DNA of 64,000 bases, taken from contig NZ_JADCKF010000002.1 of the NCBI RefSeq assembly GCF_014982855.1, positions 297,555 to 361,554 on the forward strand. The letters run 5' to 3'. Position 1 is the first letter of the stretch. The number at the start of each line of letters is the position of its first letter. Below are positions 9,795 through 21,100 of the stretch, piece by piece. The stretch comes from Pseudoflavonifractor gallinarum (GTDB taxonomy: Bacteria > Bacillota > Clostridia > Oscillospirales > Oscillospiraceae). The notes beneath the pieces were generated by a model, which was not told the origin of the DNA, did no database searches, and worked only from the letters and a program-made list of their open reading frames with translations. The position numbers and the translations under genes were made by a program.

Positions 9795-10301
9795 ATGTTC
9801 AGGAAGATCAGACCGGAGGAGATCGATCAGAATCTCTTCTCCATGCTCAACGACCAGTGGATGCTGGTCACGGCCGGCACGCCGGAACACTGCAACACCA
9901 TGACCGCCTCCTGGGGCGGACTGGGTGTGCTCTGGCGCAGAAATGTGGCCATGTGCGTTATCCGTCCCCAGCGCTACACGATGGAATTTGTGGAGCGGGA
10001 GGGATACTTTACTCTGTCCTTCTTTGGCGACAAGTACCGCCGGGAGCTGGCCCTGTGCGGGGCCAAGAGCGGCCGGGAGCTGGACAAGATCCGGGAGTGC
10101 GGCTTCACCGTGGCCGCGGCGGAGGGGGACGCCCCCTATTTTGAGGAGGCCGAGCTGGTCATCGTCTGCCGCAAGCTCTACTGGCAGGACCTGGAGCCCG
10201 GACACTTCACCGACCCGGCGGTGCTGGAGCAGTGCTATCCCGAGAAGGACTATCACCGGATGTATATCGGCGAGATCGTGGAGGTCCTGCAAAAAGCATA
10301 A
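9795..10301 (+). CDS. Flavin reductase-like (FMN-binding split barrel) protein
   Basis: 168 aa protein resembling the flavin reductase-like domain family, small FMN-binding split-barrel oxidoreductases. The N-terminal part has the typical WMLVTAG and NTMTASWGG strands around the flavin site, then VIRPQRYTMEFVE and YFTLSFFG. AAGGAGGG at 9780-9787 supports the ATG at 9795. It is followed after 21 nt by hflX and may share its transcript. The physiological electron acceptor is unknown; members of this group are often annotated only as flavin reductase family. Confidence 0.8.
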   Translation: MFRKIRPEEIDQNLFSMLNDQWMLVTAGTPEHCNTMTASWGGLGVLWRRNVAMCVIRPQRYTMEFVEREGYFTLSFFGDKYRRELALCGAKSGRELDKIRECGFTVAAAEGDAPYFEEAELVIVCRKLYWQDLEPGHFTDPAVLEQCYPEKDYHRMYIGEIVEVLQKA

Positions 10302-10322
10302 GGGACGCCCACAGGAGGTACT

Positions 10323-11627
10323 ATGACCGAACAAAACACGAAAGAGATCAACCGCGCCGTGCTGGTGGGCCTCTCCGCCCACTGCCTGAGCGCCGAGGAG
10401 AACGCCACCGAGACCACCATGGAGGAGCTGGAGGACCTGCTGGAGACGGCGGGAGGCACCTGCGTGGGCTCGGTGCTCCAGAACAAGGACACCCCCGATC
10501 CCCGCACCTTCATCGGCGAGGGCAAGGTGGCCGAGGTGCGGGAGCTGGTGGAGAACAGCGGAGCGGACATGGTCATCTTTGACAATGCCCTCTCTCCTTC
10601 CCAGCAGCGGGTGCTCTCCGAGGAGCTGAAGGTGGCGGTGATGGACCGCTCGGCCCTCATTCTGGACATCTTTGCCCAGCGGGCCCGTACCCGGGAGGGC
10701 CGCCTCCAGGTGGAGCTGGCCCAGTACCAGTACCTGCTCCCCCGGCTGACCGGCATGTGGGGACACCTGGTGCGCCAGACCGCCTCGGGCGGCAAGTCCC
10801 CCATCGGCACCCGCGGCCCCGGCGAGACCCAGCTGGAGACCGACCGCCGCCACATCCGCCGCAAGATCTCCAAGCTCAAGGAGGAGCTGGAGGAAGTGCG
10901 CCGGGTCCGGGGCGTCCAGCGGGAGCGGCGCATCAAAAATGAGGTGCCGGTGGTGGCCATCGTGGGCTACACCAACGCGGGCAAATCCACCCTGCTCAAC
11001 AAGCTGACCGGGGCGGACATCCCCGCCAACAACCGCCTCTTCGATACCCTGGACACCACCACCCGCACGCTGGAGATCTCGGACACCTGCACCGTGCTCA
11101 TCTCGGACACGGTCGGGTTCATCTCCAAGCTGCCCCACCACCTGGTGGAGGCATTCAAGGCCACGCTGGAGGAGCTGAGCTATGCCGATCTTCTGCTGCA
11201 CGTGATCGACTCCTCCAACCCGGAGTGGCGGGACCAGGCCGCGGTGGTGGAGAAGCTCATCGTGGAGCTGGGGGCCGCCGAGACCCCCCGCATCGACGTA
11301 TTCAACAAGTGCGACCGCTATACCGGGGAGATCGTGCCCCACGGGGAGGATATCGTGGCCATCTCGGCCAAGACCGGCCAGGGGCTGGACCAGCTGCTGG
11401 AGCAGATCGGTAAGCGGCTGGATACCGGTGCCTGCCGGGTGGTGCTCCACCTGCCCTATGACCAGGGTGGCCTGCTGGATATGCTCTACCGGGATGCCAA
11501 GGTGGAGCAGGTGGAGTATGGGGAGACCATCGAAGTGACGGGCATCCTCACCCCCATCCTGCTGGGGCGCATGAAGGACTATATCGTAGAGGGCTGGAAA
11601 CCGCCCAAGGAATTCTGGGAGGACTGA
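10323..11627 (+). CDS. hflX: Ribosome-associated GTPase HflX
   Basis: 434 aa, typical HflX length. HflX splits stalled or hibernating 70S ribosomes. It has the N-terminal HflX subdomain (residues ~20-150, with the FIGEGK segment), a central GTGGKSPIGTRGPGE-like glycine-rich linker (here SGGKSPIGTRGPGETQLE) and a coiled region. The G domain follows, with G1 GYTNAGKSTLLN near residue 216, a G3 DTVGFISKLP motif and G4 NKCD. An AGGAGG box at 10314-10319 precedes the start. It heads a run of closely spaced genes that continues to 13398. Confidence 0.95.
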   Translation: MTEQNTKEINRAVLVGLSAHCLSAEENATETTMEELEDLLETAGGTCVGSVLQNKDTPDPRTFIGEGKVAEVRELVENSGADMVIFDNALSPSQQRVLSEELKVAVMDRSALILDIFAQRARTREGRLQVELAQYQYLLPRLTGMWGHLVRQTASGGKSPIGTRGPGETQLETDRRHIRRKISKLKEELEEVRRVRGVQRERRIKNEVPVVAIVGYTNAGKSTLLNKLTGADIPANNRLFDTLDTTTRTLEISDTCTVLISDTVGFISKLPHHLVEAFKATLEELSYADLLLHVIDSSNPEWRDQAAVVEKLIVELGAAETPRIDVFNKCDRYTGEIVPHGEDIVAISAKTGQGLDQLLEQIGKRLDTGACRVVLHLPYDQGGLLDMLYRDAKVEQVEYGETIEVTGILTPILLGRMKDYIVEGWKPPKEFWED

Positions 11628-11639
11628 GGAGGAGAGAGG

Positions 11640-12182
11640 ATGCGTCTGGAAACCGAACGGCTGATCCTGCGGCCCTTTGAGGCGGGGGACGCGGAGGATC
11701 TCTTCTCCTACGCCCAGGACCCCAGGGTGGGTCCCCCCGCGGGCTGGAAGCCCCATGAGAGCCTGGAGGAGAGCCGGGAGATCATCCGCACCGTATTCTC
11801 CGAGCCCGGGGTCTTTGCCGTGGTACACCGGCAGGACGGACGGGTCATCGGCTCGGCGGGCTTCACCGGGCGGCACCGGAAGGAGGCCGGAGGGCTGGAT
11901 GACGAGATCGGCTACTCCCTGGACCCGGCCTACTGGGGACGGGGACTCATCCCCGAGGCGGTGGAGGAGCTGCTGCGCTATGGGTTTGAGGACCTGGGCC
12001 TCCACACCATCTGGTGCGACCACTATGACGGCAATCAGAAGTCCAAGCGGGTCATCCGGAAGTGCGGCTTTTCCTTCCGCTTCCTCCGGATGCAGCGTCT
12101 GACCGCGTTCGGCGGGGAGCCCCGCCTGACGCTGTGCTATGCCATGACGCGCGCGGACTGGGCGAGAACAAGGGGAAAGTGA
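11640..12182 (+). CDS. GNAT-family N-acetyltransferase (RimJ/RimL-like)
   Basis: 180 aa, single GNAT domain. It starts with the common TERLILRPF strand and has the acetyl-CoA-binding region around GYSLDPAYWGRGLIPEAV and a VIRKCGFSF segment near the C-terminus. RimJ/RimL-like enzymes acetylate N-terminal alpha-amino groups of ribosomal proteins or small amines; the acceptor here is unknown. Its start follows an AGGAGGAGAG box, 12 nt after hflX. Confidence 0.85.
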   Translation: MRLETERLILRPFEAGDAEDLFSYAQDPRVGPPAGWKPHESLEESREIIRTVFSEPGVFAVVHRQDGRVIGSAGFTGRHRKEAGGLDDEIGYSLDPAYWGRGLIPEAVEELLRYGFEDLGLHTIWCDHYDGNQKSKRVIRKCGFSFRFLRMQRLTAFGGEPRLTLCYAMTRADWARTRGK

Positions 12183-12191
12183 GGGGCGGCG

Positions 12192-12821
12192 ATGACCGAG
12201 TACTATATCCCCACGGGGGATGCGGAGACCGAGTTTGTGGAGAAGCGCTCCCGCTTCATCGGCCATGTCTGGCGGGTGGAGTCCGAGGAGGAGGCCCGGG
12301 CCCGGATCGAGGCCACCAGGAAGAAATACCACGACGCCCGGCACAACTGCTGGTGCTATCTGATCCGGGAGGGCGGGATCGTCCGCTACTCCGATGACGG
12401 GGAGCCCCAGGGAACCGCGGGACAGCCCATGCTGGGGGTGTTCCAGAAGGAGGAGATCACCAACGTCTGCTGTGTGGTGACCCGCTACTTCGGCGGCATC
12501 CTGCTGGGGGCTGGGGGCCTGGTGCGGGCCTATACCCGCTCGGCCAAGGACGCCCTGGACGCGGCGGGCCGTTCCGTAGTCCGCCGCTGGGTGGATACGG
12601 CCGTGCCCTGTCCCTATGCGATGTTTGAGCGGGTCAAGCTGGAAGTGGAGGCCTGCGGCGGCGTGCTGGGAGAGACCGAATACGCCGCCGACGTCACCGT
12701 CCACGCCCTCCTGCCGGAGGGGGCGGTGGAGCCCTTCCAGGCCCGCATCACCGAGCTCACCGCCGGCACCTCCACGGCCCAGGTGGTGGGAGAGGTATTC
12801 AAGGACGTACCCATCGGCTGA
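12192..12821 (+). CDS. YigZ/IMPACT-family protein
   Basis: 209 aa, the standard length for the YigZ (UPF0029/IMPACT) family. The N-terminal IMPACT domain carries the family sequences KSRF-like EKRSRFIGH, DARHNCWCY, DDGEPQGTAGQP and VTRYFGGILLGAGGLVRAY. A ferredoxin-like C-terminal domain (DUF1949 type) follows. Bacterial members have no settled biochemical role; the eukaryotic relative IMPACT regulates GCN2. It begins 9 nt after the GNAT gene. Confidence 0.92.
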   Translation: MTEYYIPTGDAETEFVEKRSRFIGHVWRVESEEEARARIEATRKKYHDARHNCWCYLIREGGIVRYSDDGEPQGTAGQPMLGVFQKEEITNVCCVVTRYFGGILLGAGGLVRAYTRSAKDALDAAGRSVVRRWVDTAVPCPYAMFERVKLEVEACGGVLGETEYAADVTVHALLPEGAVEPFQARITELTAGTSTAQVVGEVFKDVPIG

Positions 12822-12837
12822 GTGAGGAGGAGAGAAG

Positions 12838-13398
12838 ATGACAGAGGAACTGTATCTGGAGACCGAGCGCCTGGTGGGCCGGGCTCCGGAGGAGTCCATG
12901 GCCGCTCTGGTCCTGGATTTCTACACCCGCAACCGGGACTTTCTGGAGCCCTATGAGCCCGAGCGCGCGCCGGAATTCTACACGCTGGAGGAGCAGAGCC
13001 GCCTGCTCCGGCAGGCCCGGATCGACCGGGAGGAGGGCCGGGGTTATTCCTTCTGGCTCTTCCGCAAAGGGGAGCCGGAGCGGGCCATCGGCTACATCGC
13101 CCTCAACAACATCGTGCGGGGTGCCTTTCAGTCCTGCTTCCTGGGCTGCAAGATGGACGGGAGCGAGATCAACAAGGGCTATATGACCGAGGCGGTCAAG
13201 GCCTGCGCCGCGTTTGCCTTCGGGACGCTGGGCCTGCACCGCATCGAGGGGAACATCATGCCCCGCAACCGCCGCTCCCTCCGGGTGGCGGAGAAATGCG
13301 GCTTCCGGGAGGAGGGCCTGGCCCGGGCCTATCTGCGCATCCACGGGGTGTGGGAGGACCACATCCACATGGTCCGTCTGGCCGACGACCCGGTGTAA
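12838..13398 (+). CDS. GNAT-family N-acetyltransferase (RimJ-like)
   Basis: 186 aa GNAT protein, different from the one at 11640. It has an N-terminal LETERLVGR strand, an AIGYIALNNIVRGAFQSC core, the acetyl-CoA-binding KGYMTEAVKACAAFAF helix and the RNRRSLRVAEKCGF segment typical of RimJ-like protein N-acetyltransferases. The start is preceded by GGAGGAGAG. Substrate unknown; a ribosomal protein N-terminus is one possibility. Confidence 0.85.
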   Translation: MTEELYLETERLVGRAPEESMAALVLDFYTRNRDFLEPYEPERAPEFYTLEEQSRLLRQARIDREEGRGYSFWLFRKGEPERAIGYIALNNIVRGAFQSCFLGCKMDGSEINKGYMTEAVKACAAFAFGTLGLHRIEGNIMPRNRRSLRVAEKCGFREEGLARAYLRIHGVWEDHIHMVRLADDPV

Positions 13399-13500
13399 GC
13401 CGGAGTGCAAAAAAATTTTTGCAAAAAGAAGGATTTTCACGCCGGAAAGCGTATATAGTAATTGGAGTGCCTTTTCAGTCGTTTCGGGAGGAGGAGCGCC

Positions 13501-14505
13501 ATGACAGTACGGGAAGCGGTGGAACAGGCCCAGCGGGAGCAGCTGTCGCCCTGGGCCTGCCGGGCAGAGGAGAGCCGCGGCCGGGCCCGGCCGGTACCGC
13601 CCTGTCCCATGCGCACGGACTTTCAGCGGGATGTGGACCGGATCGTCCACTCCAAGGCCTTCCGGCGGCTGATGCACAAGACCCAGGTCTTTCTGGCCCC
13701 TGAGGGGGACCACTACCGTACCCGCATGACCCACACTCTGGAGGTGGCCCGGGTGGCCCGGACCATGGCCCGGGGACTGCGTCTCAACGAGGACCTGACC
13801 GAGGCGGCCGCTCTGGGGCACGATCTGGGGCACACCCCCTTCGGCCACGCCGGGGAGGCCGTCCTCAACGAGATCATGCCCGGCGGGTTTGAACACAATG
13901 TCCAGTCCCTCCGGGTGGTGGAGCGGCTGGAGCAGGGGGGCGCGGGACTCAACCTCACCTGGGAGGTGCGCAACGCCATCCGCTGCCATACCGGCGCGGA
14001 GGAGGCCGCCACCCTGGAGGGACGGCTCATCCGCCTGGCCGACCGGATCGCCTATATCAACCACGATATCGACGACGCCATCCGGGGCGGCGTGCTCTAT
14101 CCGCTGGATGTGCCGCTGGAGCTGTCCCAGGTGCTGGGCTTCTCCCACGGGGAGCGGATCGACACCCTGGTCTCCGACGTGATCGAACAGAGCCGGGACA
14201 AGGGAGAGATCTGCCAGTCGGAGCCCTGCCGCCGGGCCATGGAGGAGCTGCGGGCCTTTCTCTTTGCACGGGTCTACCACAGCCCCCTGGCCAAGGGGGA
14301 GGAGCGCAAGGCCCAGGATATGCTCCGCTTTCTCTTTGAGTACTACCGGAGGGAGGCCGACCGCCTCCCCGGTGAGTTCCAGGAGATCCGGGCGCTGGAG
14401 GGGACCGAGCGGGCGGTGTGCGACTACATCGCCGGCATGACCGACAAATACGCCGTGGAGCAGTTCCGCACCCTGGCCATCCCAAGGGCCTGGGCGGTAA
14501 AATGA
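13501..14505 (+). CDS. dgt: Deoxyguanosinetriphosphate triphosphohydrolase-like HD protein
   Basis: 334 aa. HD-superfamily dNTPase that cleaves dGTP or other dNTPs to the nucleoside and triphosphate. The metal-binding HD signature is plain: RMTHTLEVARVAR, then ALGHDLGHTPFGHAGE. The DRIAYINHDIDDA stretch supplies later metal and substrate residues. The ATG at 13501 is chosen because GGGAGGAGGAG sits directly before it; an in-frame extension to 13462 has no ribosome site. It is the first gene of the dgt-dnaG-rpoD set, an arrangement common in Clostridia. The 102-nt gap upstream is AT-rich, with the inverted repeat TGCAAAAA/TTTTTGCA near 13406-13423, but no convincing promoter pair. Confidence 0.93.
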   Translation: MTVREAVEQAQREQLSPWACRAEESRGRARPVPPCPMRTDFQRDVDRIVHSKAFRRLMHKTQVFLAPEGDHYRTRMTHTLEVARVARTMARGLRLNEDLTEAAALGHDLGHTPFGHAGEAVLNEIMPGGFEHNVQSLRVVERLEQGGAGLNLTWEVRNAIRCHTGAEEAATLEGRLIRLADRIAYINHDIDDAIRGGVLYPLDVPLELSQVLGFSHGERIDTLVSDVIEQSRDKGEICQSEPCRRAMEELRAFLFARVYHSPLAKGEERKAQDMLRFLFEYYRREADRLPGEFQEIRALEGTERAVCDYIAGMTDKYAVEQFRTLAIPRAWAVK

Positions 14506-14525
14506 GGGGAGAGGGGGGGAGCGCC

Positions 14526-16280
14526 ATGGCCATACCTGAGGCATTTATCGACGAGCTGGTGGCCCGGAACGAGATTTCCGACGTGGTCTCCTCCTACGTC
14601 CACCTGACCCGAAAGGGAAACAATCTCTGGGGCCTGTGCCCCTTTCACAACGAAAAGACCCCCTCCTTCTCCGTGGCCCCCGAAAAGCAGATCTACCACT
14701 GCTTCGGCTGCGGAAAGGGCGGCGGGGTGATCTCCTTCATCATGGAGATGGAGAACCTGCCCTTTGTGGAGGCGGTACGTTTTCTGGCCCAGCGCTCCGG
14801 CATGGAGATGCCCGAGCAGGGGGAGAATGAGGGATACCGCCGCCGGCGGGAGCGGCTCCTGGCTCTGAACAAGGATGCGGCCCGGTTTTTCCACGAAAAA
14901 CTGCGGGCCCCGGAGGGGAGAGCGGGGGCGGAATATCTCTTCCAGAAGCGTGGCCTCTCCCCAGGGGTGGTCACCCGCTTTGGACTGGGCGTTGCCCCGG
15001 AAGGGTGGGACAACCTGATCCAGGCCATGATGGAGAAGGGCTATACCAAGCGGGAGCTGCTGGATGCCGGACTGGCGGTGGACAACAAAAAGGGGCGGAT
15101 CTATGACCGCTTCCGCAACCGGGTGATGTTCCCCATCATCGACCTGCGGGGGGAGGTCATCGGATTCGGCGGCCGCGTGCTGGACGACTCCACGCCCAAG
15201 TACCTCAACTCCCCGGATACGGTGATCTACAACAAGAGCCGCAACCTCTTTGCTCTGAACATCGCCAAAAAATCCAAGCAGGGCCGGATCATCCTCACAG
15301 AAGGGTATATGGATACCCTCTCCCTCCACCAGGCGGGGTTTGACTGCGCGGTGGCGAGCCTGGGCACCTCCCTGACCCAGGAGCACGCCCAGCTCCTCTC
15401 CCGGTATACCAAGGAGGCGGTCATCGCCTACGACGGGGACGGCGCGGGGATGAAGGCTGCCCAGCGGGCCATCCCCATTCTGGAAAAGACGGGCATCCAG
15501 GTCAAGGTCCTCCAGATGCGGGGGGCCAAGGACCCGGATGAGTTTATCAAGAAATACGGCCGGGAGGCCTTTGCCAAGCTGCTGGATCAGAGCGAGAACC
15601 ACATTGAGTACCGCCTGCGCCAGATCCAGGTGAAATACGACCTGAGCGACGACGCCCAGAAGGTGGAATTTCTCCGGGAGAGCGCCGCCATGCTCTCCAC
15701 CCTCCCCAGCCCGGTGGAGCGGGAGATCTACGGCGGCCGGGCCGCCCAGGCGGCGGGGATCTCCCCCCAGGCCATGGCGCAGGAGATCCAGCGGGAGTAT
15801 CAGCGCCGGCTCCGGCAGGCCAAGAAGCAGCAGGAGCGGCGGGACCTGACCCCGGCGGCCCAGCTTCAGCCCCGGGAGTACGGCATCCGCTATCCCAACA
15901 TGCGCTCGGGACGGGCGGAGGAGGGGGTTTTGCGGCTGATGCTGCTGGAGCCCGCCCTCTTCCGGGAGAGCGAATCCCTGACGCCGGAGCAGTTTTCCGT
16001 CCCGGTGCTGGGGCGGGTATACGCCCTACTGCGCCAGCGCTTTCAGGAGGGACGCAGCACCCAGCTGGCCGCCCTGGCCGGCGAGCTGACCAGCGAGGAG
16101 ATGAGCTTCCTGGCCGGGGTGCTGGAAAAGCCGGAGTCTCTGGCCCACAGCCAGCAGGCTCTGCGGGATTACATAGCCATCATTCAGACCGAGGCCCTCA
16201 AGCGGGCGGGGGAGAGCGCAGTGGACCCCCTCCTGGCGGCCGCGGAAAAATTTAGAGAAAAAAAAGCCTACGGAGGATGA
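14526..16280 (+). CDS. dnaG: DNA primase DnaG
   Basis: 584 aa. Makes RNA primers for replication. The CHC2 zinc finger is visible as C38, H41, C59 and C62 ([14 protein letters not shown], then HCFGCGKGG). The primase core follows, then the TOPRIM fold with [14 protein letters not shown] and [11 protein letters not shown] as metal ligands, and a C-terminal helicase-binding region with a low-similarity tail. The ATG at 14526 follows GGGGAGAGGGGGGAG; the frame is open upstream into dgt but that extension is not homologous. It ends 4 nt before rpoD. Confidence 0.96.
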   Translation: MAIPEAFIDELVARNEISDVVSSYVHLTRKGNNLWGLCPFHNEKTPSFSVAPEKQIYHCFGCGKGGGVISFIMEMENLPFVEAVRFLAQRSGMEMPEQGENEGYRRRRERLLALNKDAARFFHEKLRAPEGRAGAEYLFQKRGLSPGVVTRFGLGVAPEGWDNLIQAMMEKGYTKRELLDAGLAVDNKKGRIYDRFRNRVMFPIIDLRGEVIGFGGRVLDDSTPKYLNSPDTVIYNKSRNLFALNIAKKSKQGRIILTEGYMDTLSLHQAGFDCAVASLGTSLTQEHAQLLSRYTKEAVIAYDGDGAGMKAAQRAIPILEKTGIQVKVLQMRGAKDPDEFIKKYGREAFAKLLDQSENHIEYRLRQIQVKYDLSDDAQKVEFLRESAAMLSTLPSPVEREIYGGRAAQAAGISPQAMAQEIQREYQRRLRQAKKQQERRDLTPAAQLQPREYGIRYPNMRSGRAEEGVLRLMLLEPALFRESESLTPEQFSVPVLGRVYALLRQRFQEGRSTQLAALAGELTSEEMSFLAGVLEKPESLAHSQQALRDYIAIIQTEALKRAGESAVDPLLAAAEKFREKKAYGG

Positions 16281-16284
16281 GCAC

Positions 16285-17592
<1,308 letters not shown>

Positions 17593-17651
17593 TATCATAA
17601 GAGAAAATCGATCTGGGTGTATTTGGAAGCCTCAGTTCGATGTATGACATG

Positions 17652-17700
17652 TGCCCCTCAGGACACGGCGATCAGCCGTTGGTCCTGAGGGGCATTTTTT
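17652..17700 (+). terminator. Intrinsic terminator of the dgt-dnaG-rpoD operon
   Basis: TGCCCCTCAGGAC (17652-17664) pairs with GTCCTGAGGGGCA (17682-17694), with an inner ACGGC/GCCGT stem, then a T6 run at 17695-17700. Confidence 0.93.
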
Positions 17701-18123
17701 GTGCGTTGCATTCGGCAAAATCACGAAAGAAGCGCGCCGCTTTATGGCCTTGCCTGGGAAGGCATGGACTGTGCGGGAGACCCGGAAGAATGTATGAAAA
17801 TTTACAAAATAATTGTACAATCTTTATTTTGCTCTGAAATAGCCCGGATGTGATTTTAAATGGGAAGAAGAAAAATGTACAGATAAAATGGATATTTTCC
17901 CTTGGGGTGGTCTGCCTGCAGAAGGGAAGAAAGCGGAGACTCTGCTTTACGAGAACTTATCGGAAGGCGGATATCAGACTTTACAGAGAATATTTATACT
18001 TATCCTATGGATCCCCTGAAGAAAGGTTCGCACGTATGGAAAACCGTATTTGGGGTAAGGACAGCCGCTGGGTTGACACAGGGGCGCCCTTGTACATTTG
18101 AGAGCGAAGAGAGGTAATTTGCT
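17701..18123 (+). promoter_or_regulatory. Long AT-richer upstream region of the dockerin phosphoesterase gene
   Basis: About 420 nt with no supportable gene; the short open frames here have no ribosome sites or recognisable content. The AT-rich part at 17790-17830 has a possible promoter, TTTACA (17801-17806) with an 18-nt spacer to TATTTT (17825-17830). A TTGACA at 18073-18078 lies nearer the gene but has no clear -10 partner. AGAGAGGT at 18109-18116 is the likely ribosome site. The transcription start cannot be fixed, so the leader may be long. Confidence 0.35.
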
Positions 18124-21100
18124 ATGCACATGAGACGATGGATGGCGACCGCGCTGAGCGGGGCGCTGATGCTCTCCATCCTTCCCACCGCCATGGCAGC
18201 CGCGCCGGAAGGCGTACAGGCCATGACGCAGGAGCGGGTGGATCAGGCCAATGAGGCCTATAACGATGTCCCGGCGGCGCTGGAATTCATCAGTATGTCG
18301 GATACCCATGTCTCCAGCTATGAGAAGTGGAAGAACGTCTTCACCAATATCAAAGACTGGGCTGTGGACAATGGGTTTGAAACCGATGCGGTACTGGTGG
18401 ACGGCGACGTGGAGGCCAATGAGCGCCTGGAATATCCAGACAGCAGCCGCGACTTCTACAACGCGGTCATCCAGCTGATGGATGAGACCTTCGGCAAGGA
18501 GATGCCCATTCTCTATGCCGTAGGCAACCATGACCGCCCCGGCGACTACATGATACCCATGTTCAGCGAGGCGAAGGCGGACGGCCGTCCCAACTGGTAT
18601 TTTGAGCAGGCGGACGGCGGCGATTACAGCAACTACCATGTGGAGATCAACGGCTACGACTTTATCTCCCTGGATTACCGCAATTACCAATCCTTCCTCT
18701 CTCAGGCGCTGGAGGAGATCTCTTCGGCCGAGGACTACGATATGGGTAAGCCCATCTTCGTACAGGTTCACAGCGGCCTCAACGGAACCACCTGGGGCGG
18801 CTATCAGGATATTGTGGGTACCGCGATCCAGAACGCATTGGCGGACTATCCGCAGGCCATCGTGTTTACCGCCCACTCCCACTACAGCAATGAGGCGGAG
18901 AACGGGATCTACCAGGATGACTTCACAGTGGTGAACAACGGCTCCATGGACTATGTGGAACTGCCCTCCAGTCTGGAGCCGGTCCTCCCGCCCGCCCAGG
19001 GAAAGTACGAGGGAGATCAGCTGGTGGAGTATGAGCGCACCTGTAATTTCGTCTCGGTCCTGGAGGACGGCACCACGGTCATCCGCCGCTTTGATGCGAC
19101 CAATGAGCGCTGGATGGGAATGCCCTGGGTCATCGAGACGCAGGAGGGGACCGACGGTTTCCGCTACACCAGCGACCAGCGCAGCAAGGTCGCGCCCTGG
19201 TTTGAGGAGGATGCCCAGATCTCCATGTCCGAGGTCAGTGAGACCGGCGCCACGCTCACCTTTACCCAGGCGGTGGACGACGAGCTCACCGAGCACTATG
19301 AGATCTCGGTCAAGGAACTGCTGGGCAACAAGGACGCCACTTACTCTGTGGCTCCTACCCTCTTCGGCGGCAATGAGCCCAAGTCCTATACCGGGTCCTT
19401 TACCGTCTACTCCCGGTTCTACCTGCGGCCCTATCCCACCGAGATGACCCTGCTCTTCTCGGAGCTGAAGCCGGGCACGCTCTACCAGATCCAGGTCACT
19501 GCCGTGGATAACTTCGGCAATCAATCTACGCCTCAGAGCATCACCTTCCAGACTGCGGGAGAGGGTGCGGACCTGCCGGAAGGGGACTATCCCGCCCTGC
19601 TGGCCGAGGCGGTGGAAAAGGCCCAGGCTCTGCTGGAAAAGGCGGAGGCCGGCACAGATGGGGTCTATCAAATCACATATCCCGCCGCCACGATCCAGGC
19701 CCTGAAAGAGAAGCTGAGTGAGGTCGCTGCCGGTCAGGATGCGGCAGAAGATCTCCAGCGCTACATCTGGATCAGTGAACTGGAGTCCCTCATGGAGCAG
19801 GCTGAGGCAGGGAAGGAAGTCTCCCTGGACCCGCCCACCGTCCTGCCCGAAGGCATTTGGGATGGCCTGCAGATGGACCTGCAGTTTGAGCATGACCTGA
19901 CGGATGGAGCCGACAGCACCGCTGCGGTGACCACTGACGACACCATTAGCTACGAGTCCGGCGTCAACAACGGCACTGCTGTCCGCCTGGAGAGCGGAGA
20001 GCGCATTGATCTGGGCGCCCGGGAGACCCTGGATCAACTGGGCAAGGACCAGGACATGACCATCAGCTTCTGGTATAAGCCCTATACCGCTAGGGCCGAT
20101 CAGACCATCATGGGCAACAAGAGCTGGAGCAGCGCCACCAATGCCGGTGTGATTTTCGCCTATGATTACAACGACGGCACCCCCGACCATATCAGCGGCT
20201 CCATCGGGCCGGGCAACGGAAACTATGATCAGACCGCCTACATCCGTTTCCGTGATTTTGACAAGAACGAGTGGTCCATGATTACGCTGAAAGTGGACCG
20301 CCAGGCCAAGACCTATACCACCTATGTCAACGGCATCCCCTACGCCAGCGGAAGCCTGCACGAAAATGCCACGCTGACCTCCGGCTCCCCCTTCTACATC
20401 GGCGGAACCGATCTGGATTTCGGGATGGATAACCTGCGCATCTGGAATCGCGCCCTGAGCGACGCGGAGATCGCCGCAGTCTATGGTACGGATCTCAAGG
20501 GGGAAAGCCAGCCCGAGGAGAATCAGATTTCCGTCTCGGTCTCCGGCCCTGCGCAGGCCGGTCAGAACGCCCGCGTTCCCTATGTGTTCTCCGCGGAGGG
20601 GAGCGATGAGGGCCTCAAGACCATCCATCTGACCTTCCAGGTACAGGGAGAGGGCCTCTTTGCCGATGCCGCCTCTCTGGTGGCGGCCGATCCCTTTACG
20701 CTGCTGACCTACAAAAAGACTGCACAGGAAGACGGCTCCCTGCGCTATGATGCGGTGCTGAGCTATGGCCTTTCCGATGTACAGGCTCTGGCGGAGCAGA
20801 AGGACATGATGACCCTGTATATCCGTACCCTGGAGTCTGAGGGCAACCTCACGGTCACGTTGAACGAGGTCAAATGCAACGACGGTGTTCAGGGACAGGT
20901 GAACGCGCAGGCTGCCGCGGTCACGACGGCGGTGAGCAATCGCTATGATGTGAACGGAGACGGTACGCTGGACATCAACGACATCGCCGCGGCTCAGGAC
21001 TTCTATCAGGTCAGAGAGGGCGATTCCGGATGGGATGAGGCCCAGAAGGCCGACGTAAACCAGGACGGCAGAGTCGACCTGCAGGATCTGGTGGAGATCG

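Noticed and set aside
9441..12899. A 1152-codon minus-strand open frame opposite rpmE-hflX-yigZ
   Set aside because: It runs through the rpmE promoter and terminator and several real genes; no ribosome site and no domain.
17640..18117. Several 60-80 codon open frames in the gap after rpoD
   Set aside because: They overlap the terminator hairpin or lack ribosome sites, and their products show no protein-like pattern.
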